DNA of 64,000 nucleotides from Oscillospiraceae bacterium (GCA_024697625.1 JAILFJ010000172.1:18235-82234), one strand, 5' to 3'; shown: positions 51,504 to 61,992, counted from the first letter of the stretch. Translations and numbers: made by a program. Notes: generated by a model not told the origin, from the sequence alone.

Positions 51504-54500
51504 ATGGAAAAATGGAGAAAGCATTTATCCGTACTGCTGGTCCTCGTGATGTGCCTGAGTTTCGTGCCTGTGGCCGCCTTTGCGGAGGAAGACACGGACG
51601 CGCTCACAGAGGATCCGCCTGTTGCGGAGCTGGAATCTCTCTGTGGCGAGCTGGAAGAGTCCTTATCAGAGATGGAAGTTCCCCCCACCATGGAGGATTC
51701 GGACCTGGAAGAGGAGCCGGAAGAGGCTGAGGAGGCTTCTGCTCCGGAGCCGGTGGGAGAGCCCGGGCAGCCAGCTGAAGAAGAGGCAGTTCCGGCCGAG
51801 CCTTCTGAGGAAGAAGGGGAAGATGAGAGAGATACCTTCGTCACAGAGACTCCGGCGGACGCCTATGAGTTTGAGGCGGAAGAGGGTGTTTTCCAGGGTT
51901 ACGACGGCAGCGGTGAAGTCTCCGCCATGGGCGTCTATGACACCGACTATCCGATTATGACCGAGTTCGTCATGGTCGAGGCCGGTCAGACGCTGAGCAT
52001 CGGCGATACCGTGCATTTTAAGCTGAAATTTGAGGATAAGAACGGCATTCGGAATGCCAATCTGAACTTTGGAAGAAGCCTCCAGAACAGCGCTTACATC
52101 GTACTCCATGATAATCCCGAAAGCGGTTACTGGGAAGGCGAATATGCTTTCCGTGAGGGTGATACCTCCGGAAGTTGGTGTGTCACTTACTGTGAAGTCT
52201 ATGACAGTTACGGCTATTATACCCATTATAATGCCCAGGCGAAGCGGGTCATGCAGCGCATGTTCCCGGGTTATGTGTATGTGAAGGGCGTCGACATTGC
52301 CGAGCTGATCACAAATCTTCAATTTCAGGAAAACGGCAGGACCCTGAAGCCGGGTGATGTTCTCCATATTTCCTTTGATATTCCCGCCGGGGCTGAGCTT
52401 TCATTGATAGACCTTAACATGCAGCGCCAGTCCGGAGGCAATGCCTTATCCCTTTTCTGGGGCAACTGGCAGGGTGCGGAGAACAGCATGTCGGTGAATT
52501 ATGACAGAACCACCGGACATACAGAACTGAGCCATACCCTTACGGCAGATCATCTGAACGGAACGTATTATCTGAGCTGGCTGAGCGTCAACGGCACATG
52601 GGGCAATGACGACTTTGACTCCTATATCAGTCCGGAATACAACCGTTATGCTTTTTCGCTGACCGGAGCGAAAGCGCCTGCGGCCTCAGTGTTGAAAATC
52701 ACGGACTTCCGCGCAACGGTAAACGGACAGAATCTTGACGGCAAGACCGTCACAGACGGTGATACGGTGAATTTCAGCTATAAAGTTGAGGGCGACGCCG
52801 AGATTCGCAGTACTTCCTTCAGTTTGAGGCTCACATCCGCAGATCACTATACCTTCGATTCCGGCTTCCAAAACGGAAAGAGCAGCATCAACGCTCCGGC
52901 TGTATTGAACCCGGACACCGGCCGTTATGAAAGCTCCTATACTTTCGGAAAAAATGCAGGTACCAATCAGGATACCGATGTTTACGGCGTGTATGAGATC
53001 GACCGGGTCTACGCCTACGGGCGATCCGCCGGAACCACCAACGCGGAGTATCGTGCAGATATCATGTTTCTCTTTGCCGAGAACGCGACGGACCGCTTTA
53101 CACGCCTTGCTCCGGCAACAAATCTCCACTGGGACGATAAAGGCCTGGTTTATTTTACCCTTCCCGAGGACTATCAGGGCCGCGTAGACCTCTACCTTTA
53201 TGACGGAGGCGGACACGAGATACAATCTACCCGTTTCACCAGTCTGAGCGGAAAAAGTCGCTTCGACGAAAACGGCTACCGTATTTTCCAGGATTTTCAT
53301 ACAGATCCGGAGGACGGTTCCGATTACTACTTCGGCGTACGGATCAGCGGGGACTCGGACGCTTATTATTCCAGTAAAACGGTGCGCTGTGAAACACCCT
53401 TCCACTATACCGCACCGGACAAGGAGCTTGCCCCTCCGACCGAGCTCAGCTGGGTCAGCGACGCCTCCGACGCAAACTATAAGGTCGCTCGCTTCCGGCT
53501 GCCGGAAGACCGTACCTGGCTGGAAGATGTTGACGTGGAGTGGTTCTTCGCAGAAAAAGAAGACGAGACGCCCTACAAAACAGGCTGGAGCAGCAACGCG
53601 GGAAGCCGCTACGGAGCACGGGCCCGCAATGAGAATGATGAATATGCGGACGCGCATCTCTTTGACAATCTGATTCAGAACTTCGGGGCCGGTTTTTATT
53701 ACTATCGGCTGCGTTCCCGCAGCAGTGACATTCTCTGCTGCCGCGGCAGCGCCTGGACCGAACTCAGCCCCGGATATAATATCGGGGAAGTAGCCGGGAA
53801 AGTTTCGGACAGACTGGACGAAATCGATCCGTCGGGCAAGACCCCCGCCGAGATCAAGGAAGCTGTCCAGGAGCTGAACACCGAAGACCTGAAGCAGGCC
53901 TTGCTTGCGGACGAAGGAACCGTAGACAAGCTTCGTGAGCTGGAGGCCGCCGCGGGCGCGACAGCAGATGTCAATGTGGATCCCGCGATGAACGGGGCCT
54001 TTAACGGAGCCATCAGCATCGTGGGCGCAGGTCTGAACGATACCAGCAGCGACGGAAAGGTTACGCTGGAGGTCGGGAAAGCCAAAGCTCTTGACGGCGT
54101 GGTTCTGCCTGCCATGTACGACAATGCCGTTGCGGTCAGTTTCTCAATGGATCTGACCAATGTGAAGGACACCGAGAACCTGCAGGTTCCCGTCCTCATT
54201 GACATGCCTGTACCGGAAGGGATCGACCCGAACTTCCTGGTCATCCTGCACTATCATGTTGCCGGCGGCGAGCCGGAGGTGATCACTCCTTCGACCTATC
54301 AGGTCGGCGGGAAGAACTACGTCCAGTTTGCCCTGACCGGATTCAGCGATTTTGTCATGACGCAGCAGCTGGGCAATTCCTCGGATCCCCCGAAAGCGGT
54401 CGTGCTCGATAACAATGACTATGTGCTGTTGTATGTGGGAGAGGCCGCCGAGCTCGGCATCAACTTTACAAAGGACGGCGGTCTGTACAGTGGCTGGCGT

Positions 54501-56804
54501 GTCACGGATACGAAAGGGAAAGACTGCGGTTCTGAAAACGAGTTTATTTCCGTAACCGAACAGGGCACCGTTACCGCAAAAAAGGAAGGAACCGCCTATG
54601 TCGCGGCGGATGCTTACCGCAAGGTAACAAACCGCTGGGGCTGGGAGTACGACCGGTGGGAGATCGTCCGTTTCCGCGTCGACGTCAGCGCGAAGAAACT
54701 GACTGCCGCCATTGAGCGCATCAGCCTCCCGGACAGCAAGGCAACTGTCGAGATCTTCAGCACCAATTATACACAGGTCACTGTTTTTCTGGAGACCGAG
54801 CAACTGGTTAACGCCCAGAGCCTCCTTCCCCGGAACGATCTCCGTGACGTCACGGACAACGGTGTGGCCATAGACGGGGCTGTGTTCACCAGTGTCAAGG
54901 GCGGGGCGGACGCCGCGGAACTGAATGCGGTGTTTGATCTCCGCGTGGAAGGCGACCGGACGCTGCTTCTCGTCCCGAAGTACGAAAAGCTTCAGCAGGC
55001 CCTTTCCAACAAAAAGATCTTCAAGGGCTCCTACAAGACCGGCCTCACCGTCACCGTCGACGGAAAGTCTTATCCTGTTCTGGACGCCAAGGGCAATCCC
55101 GCGGTTCTCAGCATCTCGGTCAAGCAGTCACTGCCGAAGATCACTGCTTCGAGGGTCTCCTTCACCCGCGTCGGAAACGCTCCCTCACCCCAGCAGCATG
55201 TCGAATTCAAGGGGGGCGTCGTGACCTGGCTGGAGCTGCCCGACTGGCTGAGCTACCGTGTTGACAAAGAAGATACCTGGAGTCAGACGAATTATCACAT
55301 TCTGACCCTGACCGGCACGCCTCCAAAGGCAAGCGGAAAGCTGAATCTGAAGGCCAGAGTGGACGGCTGGGCGGTTGACACCACCGTCGCGCTCAATTAC
55401 TCCGTCAAGACCGTCTATCCCACGGTCAGCTTCGCCCCCTCCGATACCGTACTGGTTTATCCCGGGAACGACACCTGGATTTACGCTTCCTATTACGTAC
55501 AGGACGGTCAGCCTCTCCCTGAGAAGATGGAGGCGAAGATCCTCAAGATTGAGCCCGCCACCAGTCAGCTGCATCTGGAAGTTGAGGAGGTTGAGCGCGG
55601 CGACACGAACGGTATCTTCTACTTCTCGATCTCCACAGACAAGGGCATTAAGCCCGCAACCTATAAGGTTTCAGCAGACCTCTGCGGAAAAACCTATCCT
55701 TTCAAGGTGAAGGTTGTCGCAGCGAACCAGTCCGTCAGGCTCAGCCTGAAGCAGCAGGGGAATATAGAAGTGCTGAAAGGCATGTCTGCCGGCCATATTA
55801 CGGTCGTGCCTTCTCTGACCAACGCAAACCCCTATTCCGCCGTCTATGATGTGAAGATTCTGAACGACGGCAACGAAGTTCCCATTGTGGTGGACGGTGA
55901 TATCTGGCCCGAAGACGGCAGTACGCCTGTTTTCGCGGTTCAGACCTGGGGGAGCGACGGAGGGATCACCGTCTGGCCGTATGACACGGCGACTGCCATT
56001 CCGAACGGAAGTTACAAGCTCGAGGCAACCGCCATAGTTAATACTGGCGAACAGAACACAGTTTCCAACACTGCCACCGTCTCTCTGAGCAACATCAAGT
56101 TCAGCGCCGTCAAACGGGCCGTCAACCTCACCGTCAAGGGCAGCATCGATGCCGTGCATCCGTACAGTGGAATCACACTTCAGATGAAGCTGTCCGACAA
56201 GGCCGTGCTGTCTAACAGCAAGAACATGAATGACGGTGAAGGCTATAAGAATTATGAGGCGAAGTTCTACGACAACGGTACCCTGCTGAACGAGAAGAAC
56301 AACCCGTTCGCTCTCTTCTACAACGGGGCCGACTCGAAAGCCGGCATCACATACTTCTCGGTTTATCTGAGAGACTACAATCTGGTACACAGCAGCCACA
56401 CCTACACCATGACCATGTCCGCGCCGGTGCTCGGCAAGGTTACGACCTCCAAAGTCATCAAGCTCCCTGTCAAGATGGGCAAGGTCAGCGCGGCCCTGAA
56501 CCCGGGTACCGTACAGCTTCTGGCGAAGGACCGGTACAGTACCGCCCTGTTCCGGGTCGAGAATACGGACGGATACGCCATCGGAATCGACTTTTCAAAG
56601 GTCGAGCTCAACAAGGCCAGCAGGGACACCTTCAACCTGATTCCGCTAGGAAACGGTCTGTTCTCCATCGGATTCAAGGGCGATAAACTGCCGTCCGGCT
56701 TTAAGGCGGGCCAGAGCAAAACGGCAAAGCTGGATATAACCTATTACGGGAACAACAACGACAAGCCCAATCTGACACTGACACTGAAAGTACAGATCAA
56801 ATGA
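51504..56804 (+). CDS. Giant secreted surface protein with shared C-terminal module
   Basis: A 1766-residue exported protein. The Sec signal (residues 1-27, ends VAAFAEED) is nearly identical to that of the 1867-residue protein. An acidic Glu/Pro linker runs to about 120. Several beta-sandwich-like domains follow (about 140-740), with tandem units in which aromatic residues recur. An alpha/beta segment at about 760-960 includes a LHYHVAGGEPEVI block seen in other surface proteins. The shared module (about 965-1766) contains FSTNYTQVTVFLETEQL and KGSIDAVHPYSGITLQ, and ends with LLAKDRYSTALFRVENT and YYGNNNDKPNLTLTLK. It has no LRRs, no LPXTG and no SLH domain. Its role is unknown; adhesion or glycan binding is possible. 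Confidence 0.88.
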   Translation: MEKWRKHLSVLLVLVMCLSFVPVAAFAEEDTDALTEDPPVAELESLCGELEESLSEMEVPPTMEDSDLEEEPEEAEEASAPEPVGEPGQPAEEEAVPAEPSEEEGEDERDTFVTETPADAYEFEAEEGVFQGYDGSGEVSAMGVYDTDYPIMTEFVMVEAGQTLSIGDTVHFKLKFEDKNGIRNANLNFGRSLQNSAYIVLHDNPESGYWEGEYAFREGDTSGSWCVTYCEVYDSYGYYTHYNAQAKRVMQRMFPGYVYVKGVDIAELITNLQFQENGRTLKPGDVLHISFDIPAGAELSLIDLNMQRQSGGNALSLFWGNWQGAENSMSVNYDRTTGHTELSHTLTADHLNGTYYLSWLSVNGTWGNDDFDSYISPEYNRYAFSLTGAKAPAASVLKITDFRATVNGQNLDGKTVTDGDTVNFSYKVEGDAEIRSTSFSLRLTSADHYTFDSGFQNGKSSINAPAVLNPDTGRYESSYTFGKNAGTNQDTDVYGVYEIDRVYAYGRSAGTTNAEYRADIMFLFAENATDRFTRLAPATNLHWDDKGLVYFTLPEDYQGRVDLYLYDGGGHEIQSTRFTSLSGKSRFDENGYRIFQDFHTDPEDGSDYYFGVRISGDSDAYYSSKTVRCETPFHYTAPDKELAPPTELSWVSDASDANYKVARFRLPEDRTWLEDVDVEWFFAEKEDETPYKTGWSSNAGSRYGARARNENDEYADAHLFDNLIQNFGAGFYYYRLRSRSSDILCCRGSAWTELSPGYNIGEVAGKVSDRLDEIDPSGKTPAEIKEAVQELNTEDLKQALLADEGTVDKLRELEAAAGATADVNVDPAMNGAFNGAISIVGAGLNDTSSDGKVTLEVGKAKALDGVVLPAMYDNAVAVSFSMDLTNVKDTENLQVPVLIDMPVPEGIDPNFLVILHYHVAGGEPEVITPSTYQVGGKNYVQFALTGFSDFVMTQQLGNSSDPPKAVVLDNNDYVLLYVGEAAELGINFTKDGGLYSGWRVTDTKGKDCGSENEFISVTEQGTVTAKKEGTAYVAADAYRKVTNRWGWEYDRWEIVRFRVDVSAKKLTAAIERISLPDSKATVEIFSTNYTQVTVFLETEQLVNAQSLLPRNDLRDVTDNGVAIDGAVFTSVKGGADAAELNAVFDLRVEGDRTLLLVPKYEKLQQALSNKKIFKGSYKTGLTVTVDGKSYPVLDAKGNPAVLSISVKQSLPKITASRVSFTRVGNAPSPQQHVEFKGGVVTWLELPDWLSYRVDKEDTWSQTNYHILTLTGTPPKASGKLNLKARVDGWAVDTTVALNYSVKTVYPTVSFAPSDTVLVYPGNDTWIYASYYVQDGQPLPEKMEAKILKIEPATSQLHLEVEEVERGDTNGIFYFSISTDKGIKPATYKVSADLCGKTYPFKVKVVAANQSVRLSLKQQGNIEVLKGMSAGHITVVPSLTNANPYSAVYDVKILNDGNEVPIVVDGDIWPEDGSTPVFAVQTWGSDGGITVWPYDTATAIPNGSYKLEATAIVNTGEQNTVSNTATVSLSNIKFSAVKRAVNLTVKGSIDAVHPYSGITLQMKLSDKAVLSNSKNMNDGEGYKNYEAKFYDNGTLLNEKNNPFALFYNGADSKAGITYFSVYLRDYNLVHSSHTYTMTMSAPVLGKVTTSKVIKLPVKMGKVSAALNPGTVQLLAKDRYSTALFRVENTDGYAIGIDFSKVELNKASRDTFNLIPLGNGLFSIGFKGDKLPSGFKAGQSKTAKLDITYYGNNNDKPNLTLTLKVQIK

Positions 56805-56887
56805 CCGTGTTGTTCTGCACCAGCGCAGCGTAACCGTTACCTCACCGCCCGGCAAAACACGCTGCAAATCTTAAACCACAGGTTCAA

Positions 56888-56925
56888 AAAGCTCCGGTTC
56901 ATCCCACTGGATGTTCCGGAGCTTT
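56888..56925. terminator. Terminator after the third surface protein
   Basis: Stem AAAGCTCCGG/CCGGAGCTTT with an 18-base loop, then TCTAGG. It can act in both directions; the rest of the 324-base gap holds the next promoter. Confidence 0.7.
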
Positions 56926-57004
56926 CTAGGTACGGTACGTCCTGCTCAGGCAGTGCGAGCCGATCTTCATGTGCTTTTTCCTTGTGCGGGTCTGTCTGTC
57001 GCTA

Positions 57005-57033
57005 TTGACAGATTATACAAAAAGGGCTATACT
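57005..57033 (+). promoter_or_regulatory. Consensus sigma-A promoter of the ABC importer operon
   Basis: TTGACA, 17-base spacer, TATACT, almost the consensus. The start is expected near 57040, with a leader of about 88 bases that has a CCGGATTCTCCGG stem and an AAGGAGG ribosome site. Confidence 0.85.
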
Positions 57034-57128
57034 TCCGAATTGTGAATAAACTGTTTCCGGATTCTCCGGTCCGCACTTCTCCGGGCCGCTGAACATAACA
57101 AAAACCATCATCTCAAGGAGGAAACAAG

Positions 57129-58343
57129 ATGAAAAAAGCGTTATCCATTCTTCTGGCGCTCGCACTGTGCCTGAGTCTGGGTGTCACCGCGTTTGCGGCG
57201 GGCGGGGATTATTCCGATTATACCATCCGGATCTACTCCAACTCCAACTCCACCGAGCGCACCACGTGGCTCATCCAGGCCGCCAAGGAGGCCGGATTTT
57301 CCATCAGCATAGACGACAACAGCGTCATCTCCGGTGATACTGCCGCCGTCCAGGCCGCCAACGAGAAAAAGGACGGCGACCTGATCTTCGGTCTGAACGA
57401 GACCCGCTGGGGCCAGCTCATCAACGGCGCCTACGAGAACCTCAGCATCGCTGACTGGACCCCGTCCTGGGCCGATCAGGTCGGCGACTTCAAGTACGAC
57501 GGCAAAGCTTACGGCATTGTGATTCAAAACGTCCTGATGCTTTACCGTAACGACGAGTTCGGCACCAACGGTGAGGAGCTCCACTTCCAGCACTGGGCTG
57601 ACGTGGTCGATTCCGGCTTTAAGTGGTATCGTCAGAACAAGATCGGCGGAACCACCAATGCCAATATCAACTCCGCCATTCTCTATCCCTTTGCCGACCC
57701 TGCCTCTCCGGCCGGCGGCATCTCGATTGACGGCTGGAAGGCGCTGTGGAAGTTCTGCGCTGAGGGCGTATCCGGCGGCGATGACTATAAATACGGCTTC
57801 GATCCCCTGAACAAGGGCGACGTTGCAATCTCCGAGTTCTATTCCTCCGCCCTCTACGGCAAGATTGACGCAGCGGCTGACAGCTCCGAGCATCCTCTGG
57901 TCGGCGCACTGGAGCCCGAGAACTGGAATCTTGTCGACATTGCTGACGGCACCTACTACATCGCCGAGTACATCGGCATTCTGGACAAGGCTGGCCGTAC
58001 TGCCGAGCAGACCGAGGCTGTCGAGGCCTTTGCCGACTGGTTCGGTTCTGCCGAGGTTCAGGCGGAATGGGCAGAGGAGTTTGACAGCTATCCCTGCAAC
58101 ACCGAAGCCGCCGACATCGTCTACGAGGGTGACATTCCTCCCATCTACCAGCTTCCGAACTTCGCTCTGAATCCGATTGAGGGCGCGGATATGAACTACG
58201 CCGAGTATGTCGGCGCACACAGTGCCGAGTGGACCAACATCATGACCAACCTCGGCTTCTACTGGGCCGACGCCTCCGACGCCAAGCCGGAGCCCGACTG
58301 GGACAGCCTCGACTGGGCAACCCTGACCCAGAAGGCGGAATAA
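57129..58343 (+). CDS. ABC importer substrate-binding protein (FbpA/PotD-like)
   Basis: A 404-residue secreted binding protein. The signal peptide ends VTAFAAGG with no lipobox Cys, so anchoring in a Gram-positive envelope is unclear. The fold starts with TIRIYSNSNSTERTTWLIQA and includes KYDGKAYGIVIQNVLMLYRND, which resemble Fe(III)/polyamine/2-aminoethylphosphonate binding proteins (SBP_bac_6/1). Tyr residues that bind iron in FbpA cannot be assigned with confidence. It is the first gene of a four-gene operon with an ATPase, a fused permease and a HAD hydrolase. Confidence 0.85.
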   Translation: MKKALSILLALALCLSLGVTAFAAGGDYSDYTIRIYSNSNSTERTTWLIQAAKEAGFSISIDDNSVISGDTAAVQAANEKKDGDLIFGLNETRWGQLINGAYENLSIADWTPSWADQVGDFKYDGKAYGIVIQNVLMLYRNDEFGTNGEELHFQHWADVVDSGFKWYRQNKIGGTTNANINSAILYPFADPASPAGGISIDGWKALWKFCAEGVSGGDDYKYGFDPLNKGDVAISEFYSSALYGKIDAAADSSEHPLVGALEPENWNLVDIADGTYYIAEYIGILDKAGRTAEQTEAVEAFADWFGSAEVQAEWAEEFDSYPCNTEAADIVYEGDIPPIYQLPNFALNPIEGADMNYAEYVGAHSAEWTNIMTNLGFYWADASDAKPEPDWDSLDWATLTQKAE

Positions 58344-58445
58344 TCTTATCTGCGGCGCGTCAAGCGCTGAGAATGGCGGGTTGGTATTCCAACTCGCCAT
58401 TCTCATAAGAAGCTGCGCAAGATGCCATCTGAAGGAGTCACTGTT

Positions 58446-59477
58446 ATGATCAAGCTCAATGATATCGTCGTCAAATTCGGCGACTTCACCGCTCTGCACA
58501 ACATCAATGTCCATGTGAAGGAGGGTGAATTCTTTACCTTCCTCGGCCCCTCCGGCTGCGGCAAGACCACCACCCTGCGCACCATCACCGGTTTTATCGA
58601 GCCTGTCTCCGGTACGGTTGTCGTAAAAGACCGTGACATCACCCACGTTCCCATCGAAGAGCGTAATATCGGCATTGTCTTCCAGAGCTATGCGCTCTTC
58701 CCGACCATGACCGTTTATGATAACATCGCTTTCGGTCTGAAGATCAAAAAGCTCAAAAAAACCGAGATCGACAAAAAGGTCCGGGAGATCGCGAAGAAGG
58801 TCGACCTCTCCGACGAGCAGCTCATGAAGGCTGTTTCCCAGCTCTCCGGCGGTCAGCAGCAGCGTGTCGCCATCGCCCGCGCGCTGGTGACCGAGCCCGC
58901 CATCATCTGCATGGACGAGCCGCTCTCAAACCTCGATGCCAAGCTGCGTGTCCAGCTCCGCAACGAGCTCAAGCAGATGCAGAAGGACTTCGGCATCACA
59001 ACCATCTATGTCACGCACGACCAGGAGGAGGCTCTGACCCTCTCCGACCGCATCGCTGTCTTCAACAAGGGTTACATCGAACAGATCGGCACACCGAACG
59101 AGATCTACAACTTCTCAAAGACCGAGTTTGTCTGCAATTTCATCGGCGACATCAACCGGCTCTCCGAGCCCGTCACGGACCGGCTCATCGCCTCCGGCGC
59201 GGCGCTGAAGCCGACGGATCACCACTATATCCGTCTTGAGCGTCTGCATGTCAACACGGAACCGGGGCCCGGCCAGCTCTCGCTGCCGGGGCGTGTCAGC
59301 ATGCGTGAATATTACGGCCTCTACATTAAATATTATATTGACCTCGGCACGCAGACCATCAAGGTCATCGAGAAGAACGACGGCGTACGGATCTATGAAG
59401 AGGGACAGGAGGTGTCCGTCGTTCTGGATCCCTCCGATGTCATGTCCTATCCCCCCGGGAAAGAGGTGTCGGCATGA
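58446..59477 (+). CDS. ABC importer ATP-binding protein (FbpC/PotA-like)
   Basis: A 343-residue ATPase. Walker A is FLGPSGCGKTTTLRTI, Q-loop VFQSYALFP, signature QLSGGQQQRVAIARAL, Walker B IICMDEPLSNLD and H-loop YVTHDQEEAL. A C-terminal TOBE-like regulatory region covers about 255-343. The start ATG 58446 has GAAGGAG 8 bases upstream; a longer frame from 58422 is not needed. It overlaps the permease gene by 4 bases. Confidence 0.93.
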   Translation: MIKLNDIVVKFGDFTALHNINVHVKEGEFFTFLGPSGCGKTTTLRTITGFIEPVSGTVVVKDRDITHVPIEERNIGIVFQSYALFPTMTVYDNIAFGLKIKKLKKTEIDKKVREIAKKVDLSDEQLMKAVSQLSGGQQQRVAIARALVTEPAIICMDEPLSNLDAKLRVQLRNELKQMQKDFGITTIYVTHDQEEALTLSDRIAVFNKGYIEQIGTPNEIYNFSKTEFVCNFIGDINRLSEPVTDRLIASGAALKPTDHHYIRLERLHVNTEPGPGQLSLPGRVSMREYYGLYIKYYIDLGTQTIKVIEKNDGVRIYEEGQEVSVVLDPSDVMSYPPGKEVSA

Positions 59478-61375
59478 GTACGCAGACCCTTGACCGAAAG
59501 CTCCGCCCGGAGACGCTTTTCCGCATTTTCGGCGTCGCTTTCTTCGCATACCTGTTCTTCGGCTTCATGCTTCTTCCCTGCCTCAATACCCTCACCAGCA
59601 TCTTCAACACAAAGAATTCCGCCGGCGAGCGGGACCCCTTTGCCGTCATCCGCTTCTTTCTCGCCGGCAGCATGGGCAAGTATGTCTGGAACTCTCTGAA
59701 GCTCGCCATTCTTCTGGTCATCACGGTCAACGTCGTCGGTGTCTCCATCGTGCTTCTGACCGAGTATTTTGACATCAAGGGCGCCAGGATTCTCCGGCTT
59801 GGCTACATGACGACAATGATCTATTCCGGCGTCGCCCTCGTCACCGGCTATATGTTTCTCTATGCAAGTGACGGCATCCTGACGACCGCGATGAAAAACG
59901 CCTTTCCGAATATCAAAGCCACCTGGTTCTCCGGTTTCAACGCGGTGCTCTTCACGATGACCTTCGCCTGCACCTCGAACCATATGCTCTTCCTGCGCAA
60001 TGCGATCCGCGGCATCGACTACAACACCGTGGAAGCCGCGCGGAACATGGGGGCAAAGCCCTTCAAGGTCCTCTGGAAGGTGGTCTTTCCGACTCTGATC
60101 CCCACGATGTTCTCTCTCACGGTCATGACCTTCATCACGGGACTCTGCGCCATGTCCGCACCCACCCTGCTCGGTTATGACTCCATCAACCCGGAGATTG
60201 TCCGTCTTGCGGGCTCCTCCTCCGCAGACGAAGCTTTCCCGCAGGCCCGCGCAGCACTGCTGAGCATCATTCTGGCCATGTTCACGATCATCCTGCTGAC
60301 CGTGCTCTCCTCCTATGAACGCAAGGGCCACTATCTCTCCGTCTCCAAGACCAAGGCAAAGCTGCAGAAGCAGAAGATCACGAACCCTGTGGCGAACGTG
60401 CTGGCACATATCTATGCCTATGTTCTGTTTATTATCTACATGACTCCGGTGGTCATGATCATCATCTTCTCCTTCCAGACCTACAGCGCCATCCGTCTGA
60501 AAAAGCTGGATCTGAGCCACTGGACACTTATCAACTACTTCGGCCAGCAGGATTATGAATACCTGACCAGCCGCGGCAAATACAAGACCCGTGTCGGTTC
60601 GATCTCCGGCGTCTTCTCCAATGACGCGACCCTCGGCGGTATCCGGCTCAGCTTCATTCTCTCCGCCCTCGCGGCGGCACTCGCCTGTGTGATTGTCGTT
60701 GTCGCCTGCAACTACATCTTCAAAAAGCGCAGTAAGAAGAGCGGCATCGTTCTCGAATATGCCCTGCTCTTCCCCTGGCTTCTGCCTACGATCCTCATCT
60801 GTTATTCCTACCGCACCTACTTCAACAGCGACAGCGTCTGGTACGTCGGAAACCAGAACCTCTATTACGCGCAGAATGTGCGTTTCCTGATCATCATGGC
60901 CTACACCGTCACGAAGCTCCCCTTCTCCCTTCGCATGATCAAAGCCTCTTTCTACTCCATTGACGAGGAACTGGAGGACGCGGCGAAGAACCTCGGAGCC
61001 GGCGGTCTGCGCACCTTCCTGAAAGTCAAGCTCCCGATCATTCTGCCCAGCGTTCTGGCGGTATTTGCGCTGAACTTCAACGCCCTCTTCACCGAATACG
61101 ACATGTCTGCAACCTTCGCCAGTACCTACGGCACCAGCTACGCCATGGTCATCCAGTCCATGTGCGCGGAAGAGGGTCTCTACGGCTACAACGTCAATGC
61201 CTCCGGCCGGCGCTGCGCCTCTACGGTCTTTATCATGATCGTCTCCGGGCTGATTCTGTACCTGGTCTACGGCGTGGGCGCCCGCGATCTGGGCGAGCGC
61301 CTCGAAGCCAAAGAAAAAAGACGGAAGCGTCGTGAGAAACTCGCATCCGTCTTCGGAAAGGGGAAAACCGCTTGA
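59474..61375 (+). CDS. Fused double-domain ABC importer permease
   Basis: A 633-residue inner-membrane protein with about twelve helices, containing two binding-protein-dependent permease domains (about 60-280 and 390-610). Each has an EAA loop: VEAARNMGAKPFKVLWKVVFPT in the first half and LEDAAKNLGAGGLRTFLKVKLP in the second. The fusion replaces the usual heterodimer, as in FbpB-type iron transporters. The start overlaps the ATPase stop (ATGA) and the end overlaps the next start (TTGA), so all are coupled. Confidence 0.92.
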   Translation: MSTQTLDRKLRPETLFRIFGVAFFAYLFFGFMLLPCLNTLTSIFNTKNSAGERDPFAVIRFFLAGSMGKYVWNSLKLAILLVITVNVVGVSIVLLTEYFDIKGARILRLGYMTTMIYSGVALVTGYMFLYASDGILTTAMKNAFPNIKATWFSGFNAVLFTMTFACTSNHMLFLRNAIRGIDYNTVEAARNMGAKPFKVLWKVVFPTLIPTMFSLTVMTFITGLCAMSAPTLLGYDSINPEIVRLAGSSSADEAFPQARAALLSIILAMFTIILLTVLSSYERKGHYLSVSKTKAKLQKQKITNPVANVLAHIYAYVLFIIYMTPVVMIIIFSFQTYSAIRLKKLDLSHWTLINYFGQQDYEYLTSRGKYKTRVGSISGVFSNDATLGGIRLSFILSALAAALACVIVVVACNYIFKKRSKKSGIVLEYALLFPWLLPTILICYSYRTYFNSDSVWYVGNQNLYYAQNVRFLIIMAYTVTKLPFSLRMIKASFYSIDEELEDAAKNLGAGGLRTFLKVKLPIILPSVLAVFALNFNALFTEYDMSATFASTYGTSYAMVIQSMCAEEGLYGYNVNASGRRCASTVFIMIVSGLILYLVYGVGARDLGERLEAKEKRRKRREKLASVFGKGKTA

Positions 61376-61992
61376 TTCACAATATTGTTTTTGATATGGG
61401 CGGGGTTCTGATCGACTGGAGCCCCTGGGAAATCGTCTCCCGCTGCGCTCTTTCCAAAGAGGACAGCGACCGCCTCCTCCTTGAAGTTTTCTGCTGCCGC
61501 GAATGGGTCAGCATGGACCACGGCCTTATGACCCAGCCTGAGGGCTATGAGAGCATCTGCCGCCGTCTTCCTCCGGAGCTGCACGAGGCCGCGCACGCCT
61601 GCGTCTTCGACTGGTGGAAGCCGCCTCTGAAGCCCATCGAGGGGATGGCGGAGCTGATCCGCGAGCTCAAGGGTCTCGGCTACGGTATCTATCTGCTCTC
61701 CAACGCCACCTCCACACTACATCAGTATTTTGACCGGCTGCCGGCTTCGGATTGCTTCGATGGCTGGGTCGTCTCCGCCGACGTGAAGCTTCTGAAGCCC
61801 CAGCGGGAGATCTACGAGGCGCTGTTTGAGACCTATGATCTGGATCCGGCGGAATGCTTCTTCATCGACGACAACTCTCTGAACATCGACGGCTGCTGCG
61901 CCGCAGGCATGCCCGGAACCGTATTCTTCCGCGACATGCCGCGTTTGCGGAGAGAGCTGCGGGAAGCCGGTGTTCCCTGCGCGGACATGTGA
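61372..61992 (+). CDS. HAD-superfamily hydrolase (YihX-like)
   Basis: A 206-residue HAD-IA phosphatase. Motif I is VFDMGGVLID with the Asp nucleophile; the second acidic position is Gly, as in the YihX/epoxide-hydrolase-N-like subgroup. Motif II is LLSNATS, the conserved Lys lies in DVKLLKPQREIY, and motif IV is CFFIDDNSLN. It uses a TTG start that overlaps the permease stop by 4 bases. It may dephosphorylate a compound taken up by the importer, or it may be a housekeeping phosphatase carried along. Confidence 0.87.
   Translation: MIHNIVFDMGGVLIDWSPWEIVSRCALSKEDSDRLLLEVFCCREWVSMDHGLMTQPEGYESICRRLPPELHEAAHACVFDWWKPPLKPIEGMAELIRELKGLGYGIYLLSNATSTLHQYFDRLPASDCFDGWVVSADVKLLKPQREIYEALFETYDLDPAECFFIDDNSLNIDGCCAAGMPGTVFFRDMPRLRRELREAGVPCADM

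Noticed and set aside
51362..51844. 160-codon minus-strand frame across the surface-protein start
   Set aside because: Ser-rich antisense of the signal peptide and acidic linker; no ribosome site.
57141..58646. 501-codon minus-strand frame
   Set aside because: Antisense of the importer binding protein; composition is typical of a shadow frame.
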